DNA of 39,148 nt from positions 1 through 39,148 of the forward strand of contig MFHU01000009.1 in the NCBI GenBank assembly GCA_001778695.1, in the 5' to 3' direction. Source of the stretch: Candidatus Giovannonibacteria bacterium RIFCSPHIGHO2_12_FULL_44_22. GTDB taxonomy: Bacteria > Patescibacteriota > Minisyncoccia > UBA11713 > 2-01-FULL-45-33. The notes beneath the pieces are model-generated. The model was given only the letters and a program-made list of their open reading frames with translations, made no database searches and was not told the DNA's origin. Shown one piece after another: positions 29,580-36,878 of this stretch. A program made the translations under genes and the position numbers. The stretch's first letter is position 1, and every line of letters begins with the position of its first letter.

Positions 29580-31559
29580 TTATTTTATATTTTTAATCAA
29601 ATCCCTAAGTTCTGCCGCCTTTTCAAAATCCAGCGTTTTCGCGGCTTCCAGCATTTCTTCTTCCAATTCCTGTTTTAGTTTTTCTTTGGACATGGACTTG
29701 GACATTTTGGTCAAATCAAATTTTATTTTCTTTTCCGAAGTGCCGAAAATGTTTTCGTTGATTTCTCTGACAATCTGTTGGGGCGTGATGCCGTGTTTTT
29801 TATTAAATTCATCCTGCAAAACTCTCCGGCGGTCAGTTTCGGAAATAGCTTTTTTCATAGAGAGGGTCACCGCGTCGGCATACATTATAACTGTCCCGTG
29901 GGTATGCCTGGCGGCTCGGCCGATTGTTTGAATTAAAGTTTGCGCGTTCCGCAAAAATCCTTCCTTATCGGCGTCTAAAATTATAACCAAAGAAACCTCT
30001 GGCAGGTCAATACCTTCTCTTAAAAGATTTATTCCCACAATCACGTCATAATGTCCGCTTCTTAAATCATTTATAATTTTATGCCGCTCCAAAGTTTTAA
30101 TGTCCGAATGCAAGTATTCGGCTTTTATGCCAGCTTCTTTTAAATAGTCGGCTAAGTCCTCCGCCATGCGCTTAGTAAGGGTTGTGATAATAACTCGCTG
30201 TTTTTCTTTTATTCTTTTTTTAACTTCAGAAATTACGTCTTTGATTTGATTTTTTGTGTTCCGCACTTCCACTTTCGGGTCCAAAAGGCCGGTGGGCCGG
30301 ATTATTTGCTCCACCACCGCGCTTCCGCTTATTCGAAGTTCGTATTCAGCCGGAGTCGCCGAAACGTAAACAGTTTGCCCAACTTTTTTTAGAAACTCGC
30401 CAAATTTTAAAGGACGGTTATCCATGGCCGACGGAAGCCTGAAGCCATAATCCACTAAAACTTTTTTTCTAGCCTGGTCGCCCATGTACATACCGCGGAT
30501 TTGGGGAATAGACATATGCGATTCGTCAATAATCGTAATAAAATCTTTTGGAAGATAATCCAAAAGAGTCGCGGGTGGCTCGCCGGATTTTCTGAATGAA
30601 AGCTGGCGCGAATAATTTTCTATTCCGTGGGTGTAGCCGGTTTCTTTTAGCATTTTTAAATCAAAATTTGTGCGTTGGGAAATTCGTTGGGCTTCCAAAA
30701 GCTTTCCCTCTTTCTTTAATTCTACCGCGCGGCTTTTTGATTCCAGTTCAATATTAGAAAGCGCGAGTTCAAGCTTATCATGCGGCGTGACGAAATGTTT
30801 GGCAGGAAAGATTTTTGCCGCGCCAGCCTCCTCGAAGTCCGACTTCAAATCCCCAAAGAAGTCGGACTTCTTCCCGGCTGGCGCTATTTCCGATATCTTC
30901 TCAATTCGGTTTCCATCCCATTCAATCCTGATAACCGAATTTCCTGATGGCGCGACGATTTCAACCGCTTCTCCTCTTGCCGAAAAAGTTCCTTGGCGCT
31001 TGTCGTAATCATTTCTTTCATATTGCATTTGGACTAATTTTCTTAAAAACATCCGTTGCGCGATGGCAGTACCTTTGCGAATTTCCAAAGAAGCTTTTTC
31101 ATATTCTTCTGGGTCGCCAATGCCGTAGATACAAGAAACGGAAGCCACAATTATAAAATCCCTCCGCGTTAGCGCCGTCGCGGTAGTGGCGTGGCGCATT
31201 GCGTCAATAAAAGTATTGATTTTAGCGTCCTTTTCTATATAAGTGTCGGTTTGCGGAATATAAGCTTCGGGCTGGTAATAATCGTAATAAGAAACAAAAT
31301 AATGCACGGCGTTTTCTGGAAAAAAAGTTTTAAATTCCTGATAAAGCTGGGCGGCTAGAGTTTTATTATGCGATATTACTAAGGCCGGGCGGCCTAAATT
31401 GGCGATGACATTCGCTATCGTAAAAGTTTTACCGGAACCGGTGACGCCCAAAAGCGTCTGGTTTTTATTTTCGGCTTTCAACAACTTGGAAAGCTCGGCA
31501 ATCGCCTTCGGCTGGTCTCCGGCGGGCTGGTATGGTTGGTAAAGTTTAAATATTGACAT
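29580..31559 (-). CDS. uvrB: Excinuclease ABC subunit B, element-bearing
   Basis: This 659-residue DEAD-like helicase is the damage-verification subunit of nucleotide excision repair. Walker A is GVTGSGKTFTIANVI. The beta-hairpin region is YYDYYQPEAYIPQTDTYIEK. Helicase motifs include IIDESHMSIPQIRGMY, ITTLTKRMAEDL and QTIGRAARH, and the C-terminal UVR motif ends AAELRDLIKNIK. Residues about 225-247 (APAGKKSDFFGDLKSDFEEA) replace the usual short loop between ISEI and the IFPAKHFVTP strand. They come from the same palindromic element found in holA, read from the other strand. The loop is surface-exposed in known UvrB, so activity should survive. Confidence 0.97.
   Translation of the reverse strand: MSIFKLYQPYQPAGDQPKAIAELSKLLKAENKNQTLLGVTGSGKTFTIANVIANLGRPALVISHNKTLAAQLYQEFKTFFPENAVHYFVSYYDYYQPEAYIPQTDTYIEKDAKINTFIDAMRHATTATALTRRDFIIVASVSCIYGIGDPEEYEKASLEIRKGTAIAQRMFLRKLVQMQYERNDYDKRQGTFSARGEAVEIVAPSGNSVIRIEWDGNRIEKISEIAPAGKKSDFFGDLKSDFEEAGAAKIFPAKHFVTPHDKLELALSNIELESKSRAVELKKEGKLLEAQRISQRTNFDLKMLKETGYTHGIENYSRQLSFRKSGEPPATLLDYLPKDFITIIDESHMSIPQIRGMYMGDQARKKVLVDYGFRLPSAMDNRPLKFGEFLKKVGQTVYVSATPAEYELRISGSAVVEQIIRPTGLLDPKVEVRNTKNQIKDVISEVKKRIKEKQRVIITTLTKRMAEDLADYLKEAGIKAEYLHSDIKTLERHKIINDLRSGHYDVIVGINLLREGIDLPEVSLVIILDADKEGFLRNAQTLIQTIGRAARHTHGTVIMYADAVTLSMKKAISETDRRRVLQDEFNKKHGITPQQIVREINENIFGTSEKKIKFDLTKMSKSMSKEKLKQELEEEMLEAAKTLDFEKAAELRDLIKNIK
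30820..30884. repeat. KKSDFF palindromic element, copy 2 (in uvrB)
   Basis: Outer arms GCGCCAGCC (30820-30828) and GGCTGGCGC (30876-30884) enclose inner arms 30834-30846 and 30858-30870. The loop AAATCCCCAAA is identical to copy 1. On the minus strand it reads AGKKSDFFGDLKSDFEEAGA. Confidence 0.93.
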
Positions 31560-31610
31560 AGTGAAATAAACGCGAACTTAGCTTATCAAAAATTATTTGA
31601 TTTTGCAACT

Positions 31611-31628
31611 ACTATGATATATCATAGT
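31611..31628. repeat. GATATATC palindrome, copy 3 (between uvrB and ruvA)
   Basis: ACTATGATATATCATAGT is a perfect 18-bp palindrome between two divergent repair genes, 52 bp from the uvrB ATG and 58 bp from the ruvA ATG. The location suits a shared operator. It differs from other copies by paired changes in the arms that keep the symmetry. Confidence 0.88.
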
Positions 31629-31673
31629 GGTTTGGGTGAGCGGTAGTCATTTTGAAGTCAGAAATATAGTTGC

Positions 31674-31679
31674 TATAAT
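31674..31679 (+). promoter_or_regulatory. -10 box of ruvA (leaderless type)
   Basis: TATAAT ends 7 nt before the ATG at 31687. TTGAAG at 31652-31657 gives a 16-bp spacer. Confidence 0.65.
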
Positions 31680-31686
31680 AAAGTCA

Positions 31687-32256
31687 ATGATCGGACACTT
31701 AGAAGGCAAGGTGTTGTTTAAAGGCGAGCGATATGTTGTTTTGGATGTTGGCGGAGTGGGTTATAAAATTTTTGTCTCCGCCTCTTCTAAAAATTTATCT
31801 ATAGGAGAGAGCGCCAAACTTTGGACGCATCTGCACGTAAAAGAAGACGCGTTGGAGCTTTATGGATTTTTGCACCAAGCCGAATTGGAATTTTTTGAAT
31901 CTCTAATTTCAATCTCAGGCATCGGTCCAAGATCGGCTTTGGGTGTTCTTGCTTTGGCGCCGGTTGATTCTTTAAAACGCGCGATATCATCCGGCGATAC
32001 CTCTTACCTTACAAAAATTTCCGGCATCGGCAGAAAAACCGCGGAAAAAATAGTTTTGGAATTGAAAGATAAAATGGGTTTTGGAAAAGCTTCATTCGGC
32101 GGAGAAGAATTTAAAGAAGACACGGATATTTTAGACGCCTTGATTGCTTTGGATTATTCCCAGCGCGAAGCCAGGGAGATGCTTCAGAAAATTCCGTCCA
32201 ATATCCGTGGCCGTGAGAAGAGATTAAAAGAAGCTTTAAAAATGCGGGAAAAGTAA
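31687..32256 (+). CDS. ruvA: Holliday junction DNA-binding protein RuvA
   Basis: This 189-residue protein starts MIGHLEGKVLFKGERYVVLD, the usual RuvA N-terminus. It has an OB fold (DVGGVGYKIFVS, THLHVKEDALELYGF), two helix-hairpin-helix motifs (ISISGIGPRSALGVL; LTKISGIGRKTAEKIVLEL) and a C-terminal RuvB-binding domain (DALIALDYSQREAREML). It holds the four-way junction for RuvB. The ATG at 31687 is chosen over the in-frame GTG at 31627, because 31627 lies in the palindrome and upstream of the promoter. The ligase gene follows after 1 nt. Confidence 0.95.
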   Translation: MIGHLEGKVLFKGERYVVLDVGGVGYKIFVSASSKNLSIGESAKLWTHLHVKEDALELYGFLHQAELEFFESLISISGIGPRSALGVLALAPVDSLKRAISSGDTSYLTKISGIGRKTAEKIVLELKDKMGFGKASFGGEEFKEDTDILDALIALDYSQREAREMLQKIPSNIRGREKRLKEALKMREK

Positions 32257-32257
32257 C

Positions 32258-33466
32258 ATGCTTGACGAAGCGCTAGCTTCAATAAAAAAAATCATTCCTA
32301 GGTCGGTTTTTAATTTTTTCCAACCCTACTATCATTGGTGTTTGGCATATCTCGCGGCGGCTGTTTATGGATTTCCGGCGCGCCGGTTAAAAATTGTGGG
32401 AGTTACCGGCACCAACGGCAAGTCTACGGTAGTACATTTGATAACTTCCATTTTGGAAGAGGCCGGAGAAAAAGTCGCGTCGGTTTCTTCTTTGCGTTTT
32501 AGGATAAATAAAAAGGAAGAAACAAATATTTTAAAAATGACCATGCCTGGGCGGTTTAAGCTCCAAAAATTTTTACGGGAGGCGATTGGGGCCGGTTGCA
32601 AATACGGAATTATAGAAATAACTTCCGAAGGCATCAAACAGCACCGGCACATAGGTATTGATTTTTATATGGCTGTGCTCACCAATGTGACGCCGGAGCA
32701 TATTGAGTCGCACGGGACTTTTGAAAAGTACCGCGCGGCGAAAGCCCTGCTTTTTAAAAAAGCGAAAATCCATGTTTTAAACGGAGAAGACCCTTCCATT
32801 GATTATTTTCTTAAAATTCCAGCCCAAAACCGCATTATCTATTCAAAAAAAGATTTTCCTCCGAATATACATTTTAAACTTTTGGGTGATTTTAATTTGG
32901 AAAACGCCGTGGCGGCTTATCATGCCGCGAAACTTCTGGGAATAGAATTTGACGCCATCAAGCGCGCTTTGGAGGAAGTGAAGAGCATACCAGGCCGGCT
33001 GGAATTCGTCCAAAAAATGCCATTTTCCATAGTGGTGGATTACGCGCACACTCCGGACGCGTTGGAGAAAGTTTATCAAACGCTTCGTGATCCACGCTTC
33101 ACGCTTCACGCTTCACGACTTCTTTGTGTTTTGGGTTCGGCCGGAGGAGGAAGGGATAAATGGAAGCGGCCGGAGATGGGGAAAATCGCCGCGAAATTTT
33201 GCGATGAAATTATTTTAACCAATGAAGACCCGTATGATGAAGACCCGCAAAAAATAATTGACGAAGTGGCGGGCGGCCGCAATTTCAAAAAAATTATAAA
33301 CCGCCGCGAAGCCATCCGTGAAGCGATAAAATCCGCCCAATCAGGCGACACCGTAATCATCACAGGCAAAGGCGCCGAGCCCTGGCTCATGGGCCCTAAC
33401 GGAACCAAAATACCATGGGACGATAGGGAAGTCACAATAGAAGAACTTGCTAAACTCAAAATATGA
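32258..33466 (+). CDS. MurE-like Mur ligase, lacking the N-terminal domain
   Basis: This 402-residue ATP-dependent ligase has the P-loop VTGTNGKSTVVHLI near residue 50, then TNVTPEHIESHGTFEKYRAAKALLF, DFNLENAVAAYHAAKLLGI, the IPGRLEFVQ segment, and VVDYAHTPDALEKVY. The C-terminal domain has KWKRPEMG and ILTNEDPYDEDPQ, where MurE of model bacteria has DNPR. It adds the third residue to UDP-MurNAc-dipeptide in the family; the amino acid used cannot be read. The usual N-terminal UDP-binding domain (about 90 residues) is absent. A 7-bp tandem repeat at 33094-33114 adds PRFTLHASR before CVLGSAGGGRD. Confidence 0.88.
   Translation: MLDEALASIKKIIPRSVFNFFQPYYHWCLAYLAAAVYGFPARRLKIVGVTGTNGKSTVVHLITSILEEAGEKVASVSSLRFRINKKEETNILKMTMPGRFKLQKFLREAIGAGCKYGIIEITSEGIKQHRHIGIDFYMAVLTNVTPEHIESHGTFEKYRAAKALLFKKAKIHVLNGEDPSIDYFLKIPAQNRIIYSKKDFPPNIHFKLLGDFNLENAVAAYHAAKLLGIEFDAIKRALEEVKSIPGRLEFVQKMPFSIVVDYAHTPDALEKVYQTLRDPRFTLHASRLLCVLGSAGGGRDKWKRPEMGKIAAKFCDEIILTNEDPYDEDPQKIIDEVAGGRNFKKIINRREAIREAIKSAQSGDTVIITGKGAEPWLMGPNGTKIPWDDREVTIEELAKLKI
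33094..33114 (+). repeat. Tandem 7-bp repeat in the Mur ligase gene
   Basis: ACGCTTC is repeated three times head-to-tail, with a partial fourth and a separate copy at 33080-33086. Seven is not a multiple of three, so gain or loss of one unit would shift the reading frame. Confidence 0.85.
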
Positions 33467-33478
33467 TATTATTAATTT

Positions 33479-34246
33479 ATGGACATAAACGAGTCAAAAT
33501 ATCTGCATATCAGGCCGCCGAAGGAGGCGCTGTGGGCGATGGTTGTATTTTTGGCGCTATCCAGCCTATTTATAGCCGTAAAAATCAATGGCGAATGGCG
33601 CGGCTACGGTAGGACTATCCCGCCTAACACCATTACGGTTTCTGGCGAAGGAAAGGTTTTGGCAAAACCAGACATCGCGGTGGTGAACATGGGCGTAATA
33701 AAAGAAGATGTTGATTTAGCTAAAGTTCAGCAAAATGCCGCCGGCATCATGGGACAACTGGCAAAATTTTTAAAAGAAAATAAAATTGATGACAAAGACA
33801 TCAAAACAACTTCTTACAGCATCAGCCCGCGATATAACTATAGGGAAGGCGAGCAGAAATTGCGCGGTTATGAAGTTTTTCAAAATTTGGAAGTGAAAAT
33901 AAGGGATCTCGGAAAAGTCGGCGCGATTCTTTCCGGCGCTGCTTCCCGCGGGGCGAATCAAGTCGGCTCTCTGACTTTTTCGGTGGACGACCCCAAAAAA
34001 GCCAAAGAGGAAGCAAGAGCTATGGCTATAAAAGAAGCCAAAGAAAAAGCAGATAATTTATCCAAAAATTTAGGAGTGAGCTTAAAAAAAATAGTTAGTT
34101 ATAGTGAGTCCGGAGGCGATATGCCACCGATTTACGCCCAAGCTGATTTTGGATTTGGAAAAGGTGGAGTGTCTGCGCCCGTCCCAACACCTTCGGGAGA
34201 AAATGAAATCCGCGTTTCGGTCAACCTGACTTACGAAATAAAGTAG
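33479..34246 (+). CDS. SIMPL-domain (DUF541) membrane-anchored protein
   Basis: This 255-residue protein has one N-terminal membrane helix (about 17-35), then a SIMPL domain. Visible segments are TVSGEGKVLAKPDIAVVNMGV, QLAKFLKENKIDDKDIKTTSYSI, YEVFQNLEVKIRDLGKVG and EIRVSVNLTYEIK at the end. The fold forms ring-like oligomers in the periplasm of other bacteria (BP26 type), with unclear roles. It follows the Mur ligase by 12 nt. A TATTAT box lies 8 nt before the ATG. Confidence 0.87.
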   Translation: MDINESKYLHIRPPKEALWAMVVFLALSSLFIAVKINGEWRGYGRTIPPNTITVSGEGKVLAKPDIAVVNMGVIKEDVDLAKVQQNAAGIMGQLAKFLKENKIDDKDIKTTSYSISPRYNYREGEQKLRGYEVFQNLEVKIRDLGKVGAILSGAASRGANQVGSLTFSVDDPKKAKEEARAMAIKEAKEKADNLSKNLGVSLKKIVSYSESGGDMPPIYAQADFGFGKGGVSAPVPTPSGENEIRVSVNLTYEIK

Positions 34247-34249
34247 TGG

Positions 34250-34735
34250 ATGAAAATTTTTGTTATTTTGCATAATATTCGGAGCTTGCATAATATTGGC
34301 TCCATTTTTCGGACGGCCGAAGGGTTGGGGGCTTCCAAAATTTATCTGACCGGTTATACTCCCGAGCCCTACGATTTTTTCGGCAAACTTCGCAAAGATT
34401 TTGCCAAAACCGCGCTTAGCGCGGAAAAATATATTTCATGGGAAAAACTACGATATATCGCAGTTTTGATGAAACGCTTAAAAAAAGAGGGGATTCAAAT
34501 TGTGGCTTTGGAGCAATCAAAAAAATCAATAAATCTTAAAAAATTCAAATCTAAAAAATCTATAGCGCTAATTTTAGGCAACGAGGTTAAGGGCGTCCCA
34601 AAATCCATACTCACAAAATGCGATAAAATTTTAGAAATCAAAATGCGCGGCAAAAAAGAATCTCTAAATGTTTCTGTAGCGGCCGGAATTGCGATTTGGG
34701 AAATTACTAACCTCCCCCAACCCCCTCCTTATTAA
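34250..34735 (+). CDS. TrmH/SpoU-family RNA 2'-O-methyltransferase
   Basis: This 161-residue SPOUT-fold enzyme shows motif 1 HNIRSLHNIGSIFRTAEGLG, motif 2 ALILGNEVKGVP and motif 3 LNVSVAAGIAIWEI, the three SAM-binding knot motifs. It methylates a ribose in tRNA or rRNA; the target is unknown. It starts 3 nt after the SIMPL gene. Its final residues (LPQPPPY) and stop are encoded by the left hairpin of the neighbouring cassette. A GATATATC palindrome at 34447-34464 lies within it, read LRYIAV. Confidence 0.9.
   Translation: MKIFVILHNIRSLHNIGSIFRTAEGLGASKIYLTGYTPEPYDFFGKLRKDFAKTALSAEKYISWEKLRYIAVLMKRLKKEGIQIVALEQSKKSINLKKFKSKKSIALILGNEVKGVPKSILTKCDKILEIKMRGKKESLNVSVAAGIAIWEITNLPQPPPY
34447..34464. 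repeat. GATATATC palindrome, copy 4 (inside the TrmH-family gene)
   Basis: ACTACGATATATCGCAGT is symmetric at 16 of 18 positions and is read LRYIAV. The copy in mutM is read LRYIEV in the same phase. Confidence 0.75.
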
Positions 34736-34742
34736 GGAGGGG
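34711..34742. repeat. Left inverted GC-rich hairpin of the DUF559 cassette
   Basis: CCCCTCCTT (34722-34730) and AAGGAGGGG (34734-34742) form a 9-bp stem around ATT, preceded by CCTCCCCCAA. A related hairpin occurs in opposite orientation at 35522-35552. Left and right ends enclose exactly two genes. Confidence 0.88.
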
Positions 34743-34758
34743 AGCTTAAGAAATAATT

Positions 34759-35124
34759 TTGTCTCTTGTGACTAAAATATATAACAAAAAATCTCAAACG
34801 CCTCGGAGAAAATTATTGCGCCGCAATTTATCAAAAGCGGAAATAATGCTTTGGTTGCAACTTAAAAATAAAAAAATAAACAACCATAAATTCCGCCGGC
34901 AATACAGCGTCGGCCGCTATGTAATTGATTTTTATTGTCCAATTCTAAAACTGGCCGTAGAAATTGATGGCGGATACCATTTTGCCGAAGGAGCGCCAGA
35001 GTATGATGAGGAAAGACAACGGCACATAGAATCTTACGGAATTAAATTCTTGCGATTTTCGGATAAGGAAGTTATTAACGACCTCCCAAAAGTTATAAAG
35101 CGCATTTCACAAATTGCTAAATAA
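34759..35124 (+). CDS. DUF559 Vsr-like endonuclease domain protein
   Basis: This 121-residue protein has the DUF559 pattern: LRRNLSKAEIMLWLQLKNKK, KFRRQYSVGRYVIDFYC, then KLAVEIDGGYHF and GIKFLRFSDKEVIND. The FYC, EIDG and H residues form the PD-(D/E)XK-like nuclease core. The function in cells is unknown; the family resembles Vsr mismatch nickases. A TTG start is assumed, and GTG at 34768 is an alternative. It is followed by a convergent nucleotidyltransferase gene and lies within inverted hairpins. Confidence 0.85.
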   Translation: MSLVTKIYNKKSQTPRRKLLRRNLSKAEIMLWLQLKNKKINNHKFRRQYSVGRYVIDFYCPILKLAVEIDGGYHFAEGAPEYDEERQRHIESYGIKFLRFSDKEVINDLPKVIKRISQIAK

Positions 35125-35168
35125 ACCCGCCAATTGTTCTGTACTTCCCATAACTCTTTTGGTATTTA

Positions 35169-35501
35169 TTACCGTAGCCGCAGGATTTCACATTTCTTTG
35201 ATCCATATTTCTGTTTCATCCATTTGGCACAATCTTCCTGTAGATATTTGCCGTGTCTGTTATCCGGAGCAATTACCAGATCAACAGACCAATTCTTGTT
35301 TTGCCTTCCATTTTTCGTTTTCAGCAAAACAATAAAATCAATATCGGCTGGTCGTCGCTTTTTTGATGCGAAACTACCCATCACATGCATCGAAGAAATC
35401 GGTAAGACTTTTTCGATCTTGTCCATCATCTCTAATACATTCTTCCACATTTCTTTTCTGTAGGAAGATTGCAATAGTTTTTTTGGCATTCTATTTATCA
35501 C
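35169..35501 (-). CDS. Small nucleotidyltransferase-fold protein
   Basis: This 110-residue protein has the nucleotidyltransferase signature GSFASKKRRPADIDFIVLL (GS, then DxD; about residues 43-61), with a further acidic residue in WSVDLVI. It resembles minimal nucleotidyltransferases of MNT type, which can modify partner proteins or RNAs in toxin-antitoxin settings. No HEPN partner is seen. Two in-frame ATGs exist (35501 and 35489). It is convergent with the DUF559 gene (44 bp apart) and encloses the cassette with it. Confidence 0.78.
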   Translation of the reverse strand: MINRMPKKLLQSSYRKEMWKNVLEMMDKIEKVLPISSMHVMGSFASKKRRPADIDFIVLLKTKNGRQNKNWSVDLVIAPDNRHGKYLQEDCAKWMKQKYGSKKCEILRLR

Positions 35502-35521
35502 AACGCTTTTTATTTTTTTAT

Positions 35522-35552
35522 CCCCTCCTTTACAAGGAGGGGCGAGGGGAGG
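35522..35552. repeat. Right inverted GC-rich hairpin of the DUF559 cassette
   Basis: CCCCTCCTT (35522-35530) and AAGGAGGGG (35534-35542) form a stem around TAC, followed by CGAGGGGAGG. Read on the minus strand, it has the same order of blocks as 34711-34742, so the pair forms inverted ends. Confidence 0.88.
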
Positions 35553-35555
35553 TAA

Positions 35556-36491
35556 TTAATAACTCGTTTCCATGATTAATTTTCCGCTTTGGTCGAACAG
35601 CTGGATGTTTTCGTGACGGTTGCCCCACATCTCAGCGTTTTTACCGAGAAAAATTCTCCATTCCGGCTGGTTGAAATCGGAATCATTTTTATGGTCGGCC
35701 AGGCATCCGGTATAACTCGCATGTTGCGAGACGAACTCGGCGCAATCGTTATTTATTCCGGTATCGGCGTTAATGTTGGGCGAAACGCAGGAGCTTAAGC
35801 TTTCAATATAATCTATGCATCGGTTATTTAAATTTCTCGGCAGAGCTGGATCGGATATTCGCGGGCAGGAAAAAGACATTGAGGGCGAAATATTTTTTCC
35901 TTGCGCCAGATAACCGGAGCATTTGTTTATTTTAAAATTTTTGCCGAATGGACTTTCGCCAGTGGCCACAATAGCGCGCTCGCCGTACTTCAATGAGATA
36001 TTATTTCCATATTCATCTTTGCCGATAATTGCAGAAGCTCGGTCTCTATTTTGGAGTTTGAGACCGGAGATAATTGTGGTCTGCTTATTTTCATAATCAA
36101 AATTTTCCAAAGAAATATATTCCCGCGAAAAATCTCCATAAGTAGCTCCGCCGATATTTATGCGAAGGGGATTTTTTGGGGGGACGCTCACTGGCGCTGG
36201 CGGAGGCGGAGGAGATTGAGTCGCCGATTTTTTAATGGGATTTTGTATTATTGGTGGAGGCGTGGTTATGTTTGGTAAAGTAAAAAAAGAACTGTTTGTG
36301 GATTGGCTTGGAGGCATAGTTTCCGGCGCCGTGATGGAGCCAGAGGTGCCCGTGGAGCCATGCTCCGGAAATTGGCCCGGAACTTGCGTTTGCGAGCTTT
36401 TGGTGAAGAGATTTACGTTTTTTCTTTGAAAACTGAAAACTATGCCAATAATGATAAGCACGAATATCAGCCACATGACATCTTTATTCAT
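35556..36491 (-). CDS. Membrane-anchored surface protein with lamin-tail-like domain
   Basis: This 311-residue protein has an N-terminal membrane helix (about 6-21), then a long Pro/Ser/Thr-rich linker (about 35-110, with SPPPPPAPVSVPP). The extracellular domain follows. Segment YISLENFDYENKQTTIISG, then LKLQNRDRASAII, matches the lamin-tail (LTD) strand pattern seen in Patescibacteria surface proteins. The C-terminal half holds six cysteines (CSGYLA, FSCPR, RCIDY, SSCVS, DCAEF, GCLAD) that may form disulfides. The stop codon abuts the right hairpin of the DUF559 cassette. Its promoter is divergent from doxX. Confidence 0.8.
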   Translation of the reverse strand: MNKDVMWLIFVLIIIGIVFSFQRKNVNLFTKSSQTQVPGQFPEHGSTGTSGSITAPETMPPSQSTNSSFFTLPNITTPPPIIQNPIKKSATQSPPPPPAPVSVPPKNPLRINIGGATYGDFSREYISLENFDYENKQTTIISGLKLQNRDRASAIIGKDEYGNNISLKYGERAIVATGESPFGKNFKINKCSGYLAQGKNISPSMSFSCPRISDPALPRNLNNRCIDYIESLSSCVSPNINADTGINNDCAEFVSQHASYTGCLADHKNDSDFNQPEWRIFLGKNAEMWGNRHENIQLFDQSGKLIMETSY

Positions 36492-36498
36492 ATTGGCA

Positions 36499-36523
36499 AT
36501 ATTAGAACATTTTAAGGTATAAT
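36499..36523. promoter_or_regulatory. Compact divergent promoter pair (both leaderless type)
   Basis: In the 38-bp gap between divergent genes, the minus strand has TAATAT at 36499-36504, 7 nt before the ATG at 36491. The plus strand has TATAAT at 36518-36523, 6 nt before the ATG at 36530. The -35 regions overlap the opposite -10. Confidence 0.65.
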
Positions 36524-36529
36524 TAAACT

Positions 36530-36877
36530 ATGCTAAGTATATTGCCACAACTTTTGGATTATCAATTTTATGGGTCGCTCCTTTTGAGGCTTGCTTTGGG
36601 AGCGGTTTTTTTAATTCACGGCTATCCGAAACTTTTTAAGGCTCGGTTGCGTCTTGCAGGTTTACTGGAATCCATAGCAGGCGCTTTACTTGTCATCGGA
36701 CTTTTCACCCAAGCCGCCGCGGCTGTTTTGGCGGTTGAACTTTTAATTATTGTTATTTGGTTTAAGCGCGGGCAAAAATTTGTTGGGGGATGGGAATTTG
36801 ATTTTGTTTTACTTGTTATGGCGCTGGCTCTTTTGGTTTTAGGCCCCGGCGCTTGGGCCATTGACTTGCCTTTATAA
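36530..36877 (+). CDS. DoxX-family membrane protein
   Basis: This 115-residue protein has about four membrane helices. Family segments are LLLRLALGAVFLIHGYPKLF, then LLESIAGALLVIGLFTQAAA, and a C-terminal LVMALALLVLGPGAWAID. DoxX proteins are small quinone-pathway or redox-related membrane proteins; the role here is unknown. The gene starts leaderless and ends 1 nt before the next ATG. Confidence 0.88.
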   Translation: MLSILPQLLDYQFYGSLLLRLALGAVFLIHGYPKLFKARLRLAGLLESIAGALLVIGLFTQAAAAVLAVELLIIVIWFKRGQKFVGGWEFDFVLLVMALALLVLGPGAWAIDLPL

Positions 36878-36878
36878 T

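Noticed and set aside
31627-31686. An upstream GTG start for ruvA
   Set aside because: It lies in the GATATATC palindrome and before the -10 box; RuvA proteins begin MIG at 31687.
33094-33114. A CRISPR-like array
   Set aside because: The units are 7 bp with no spacers and lie within a coding gene. No CRISPR array or cas gene was seen in the window.
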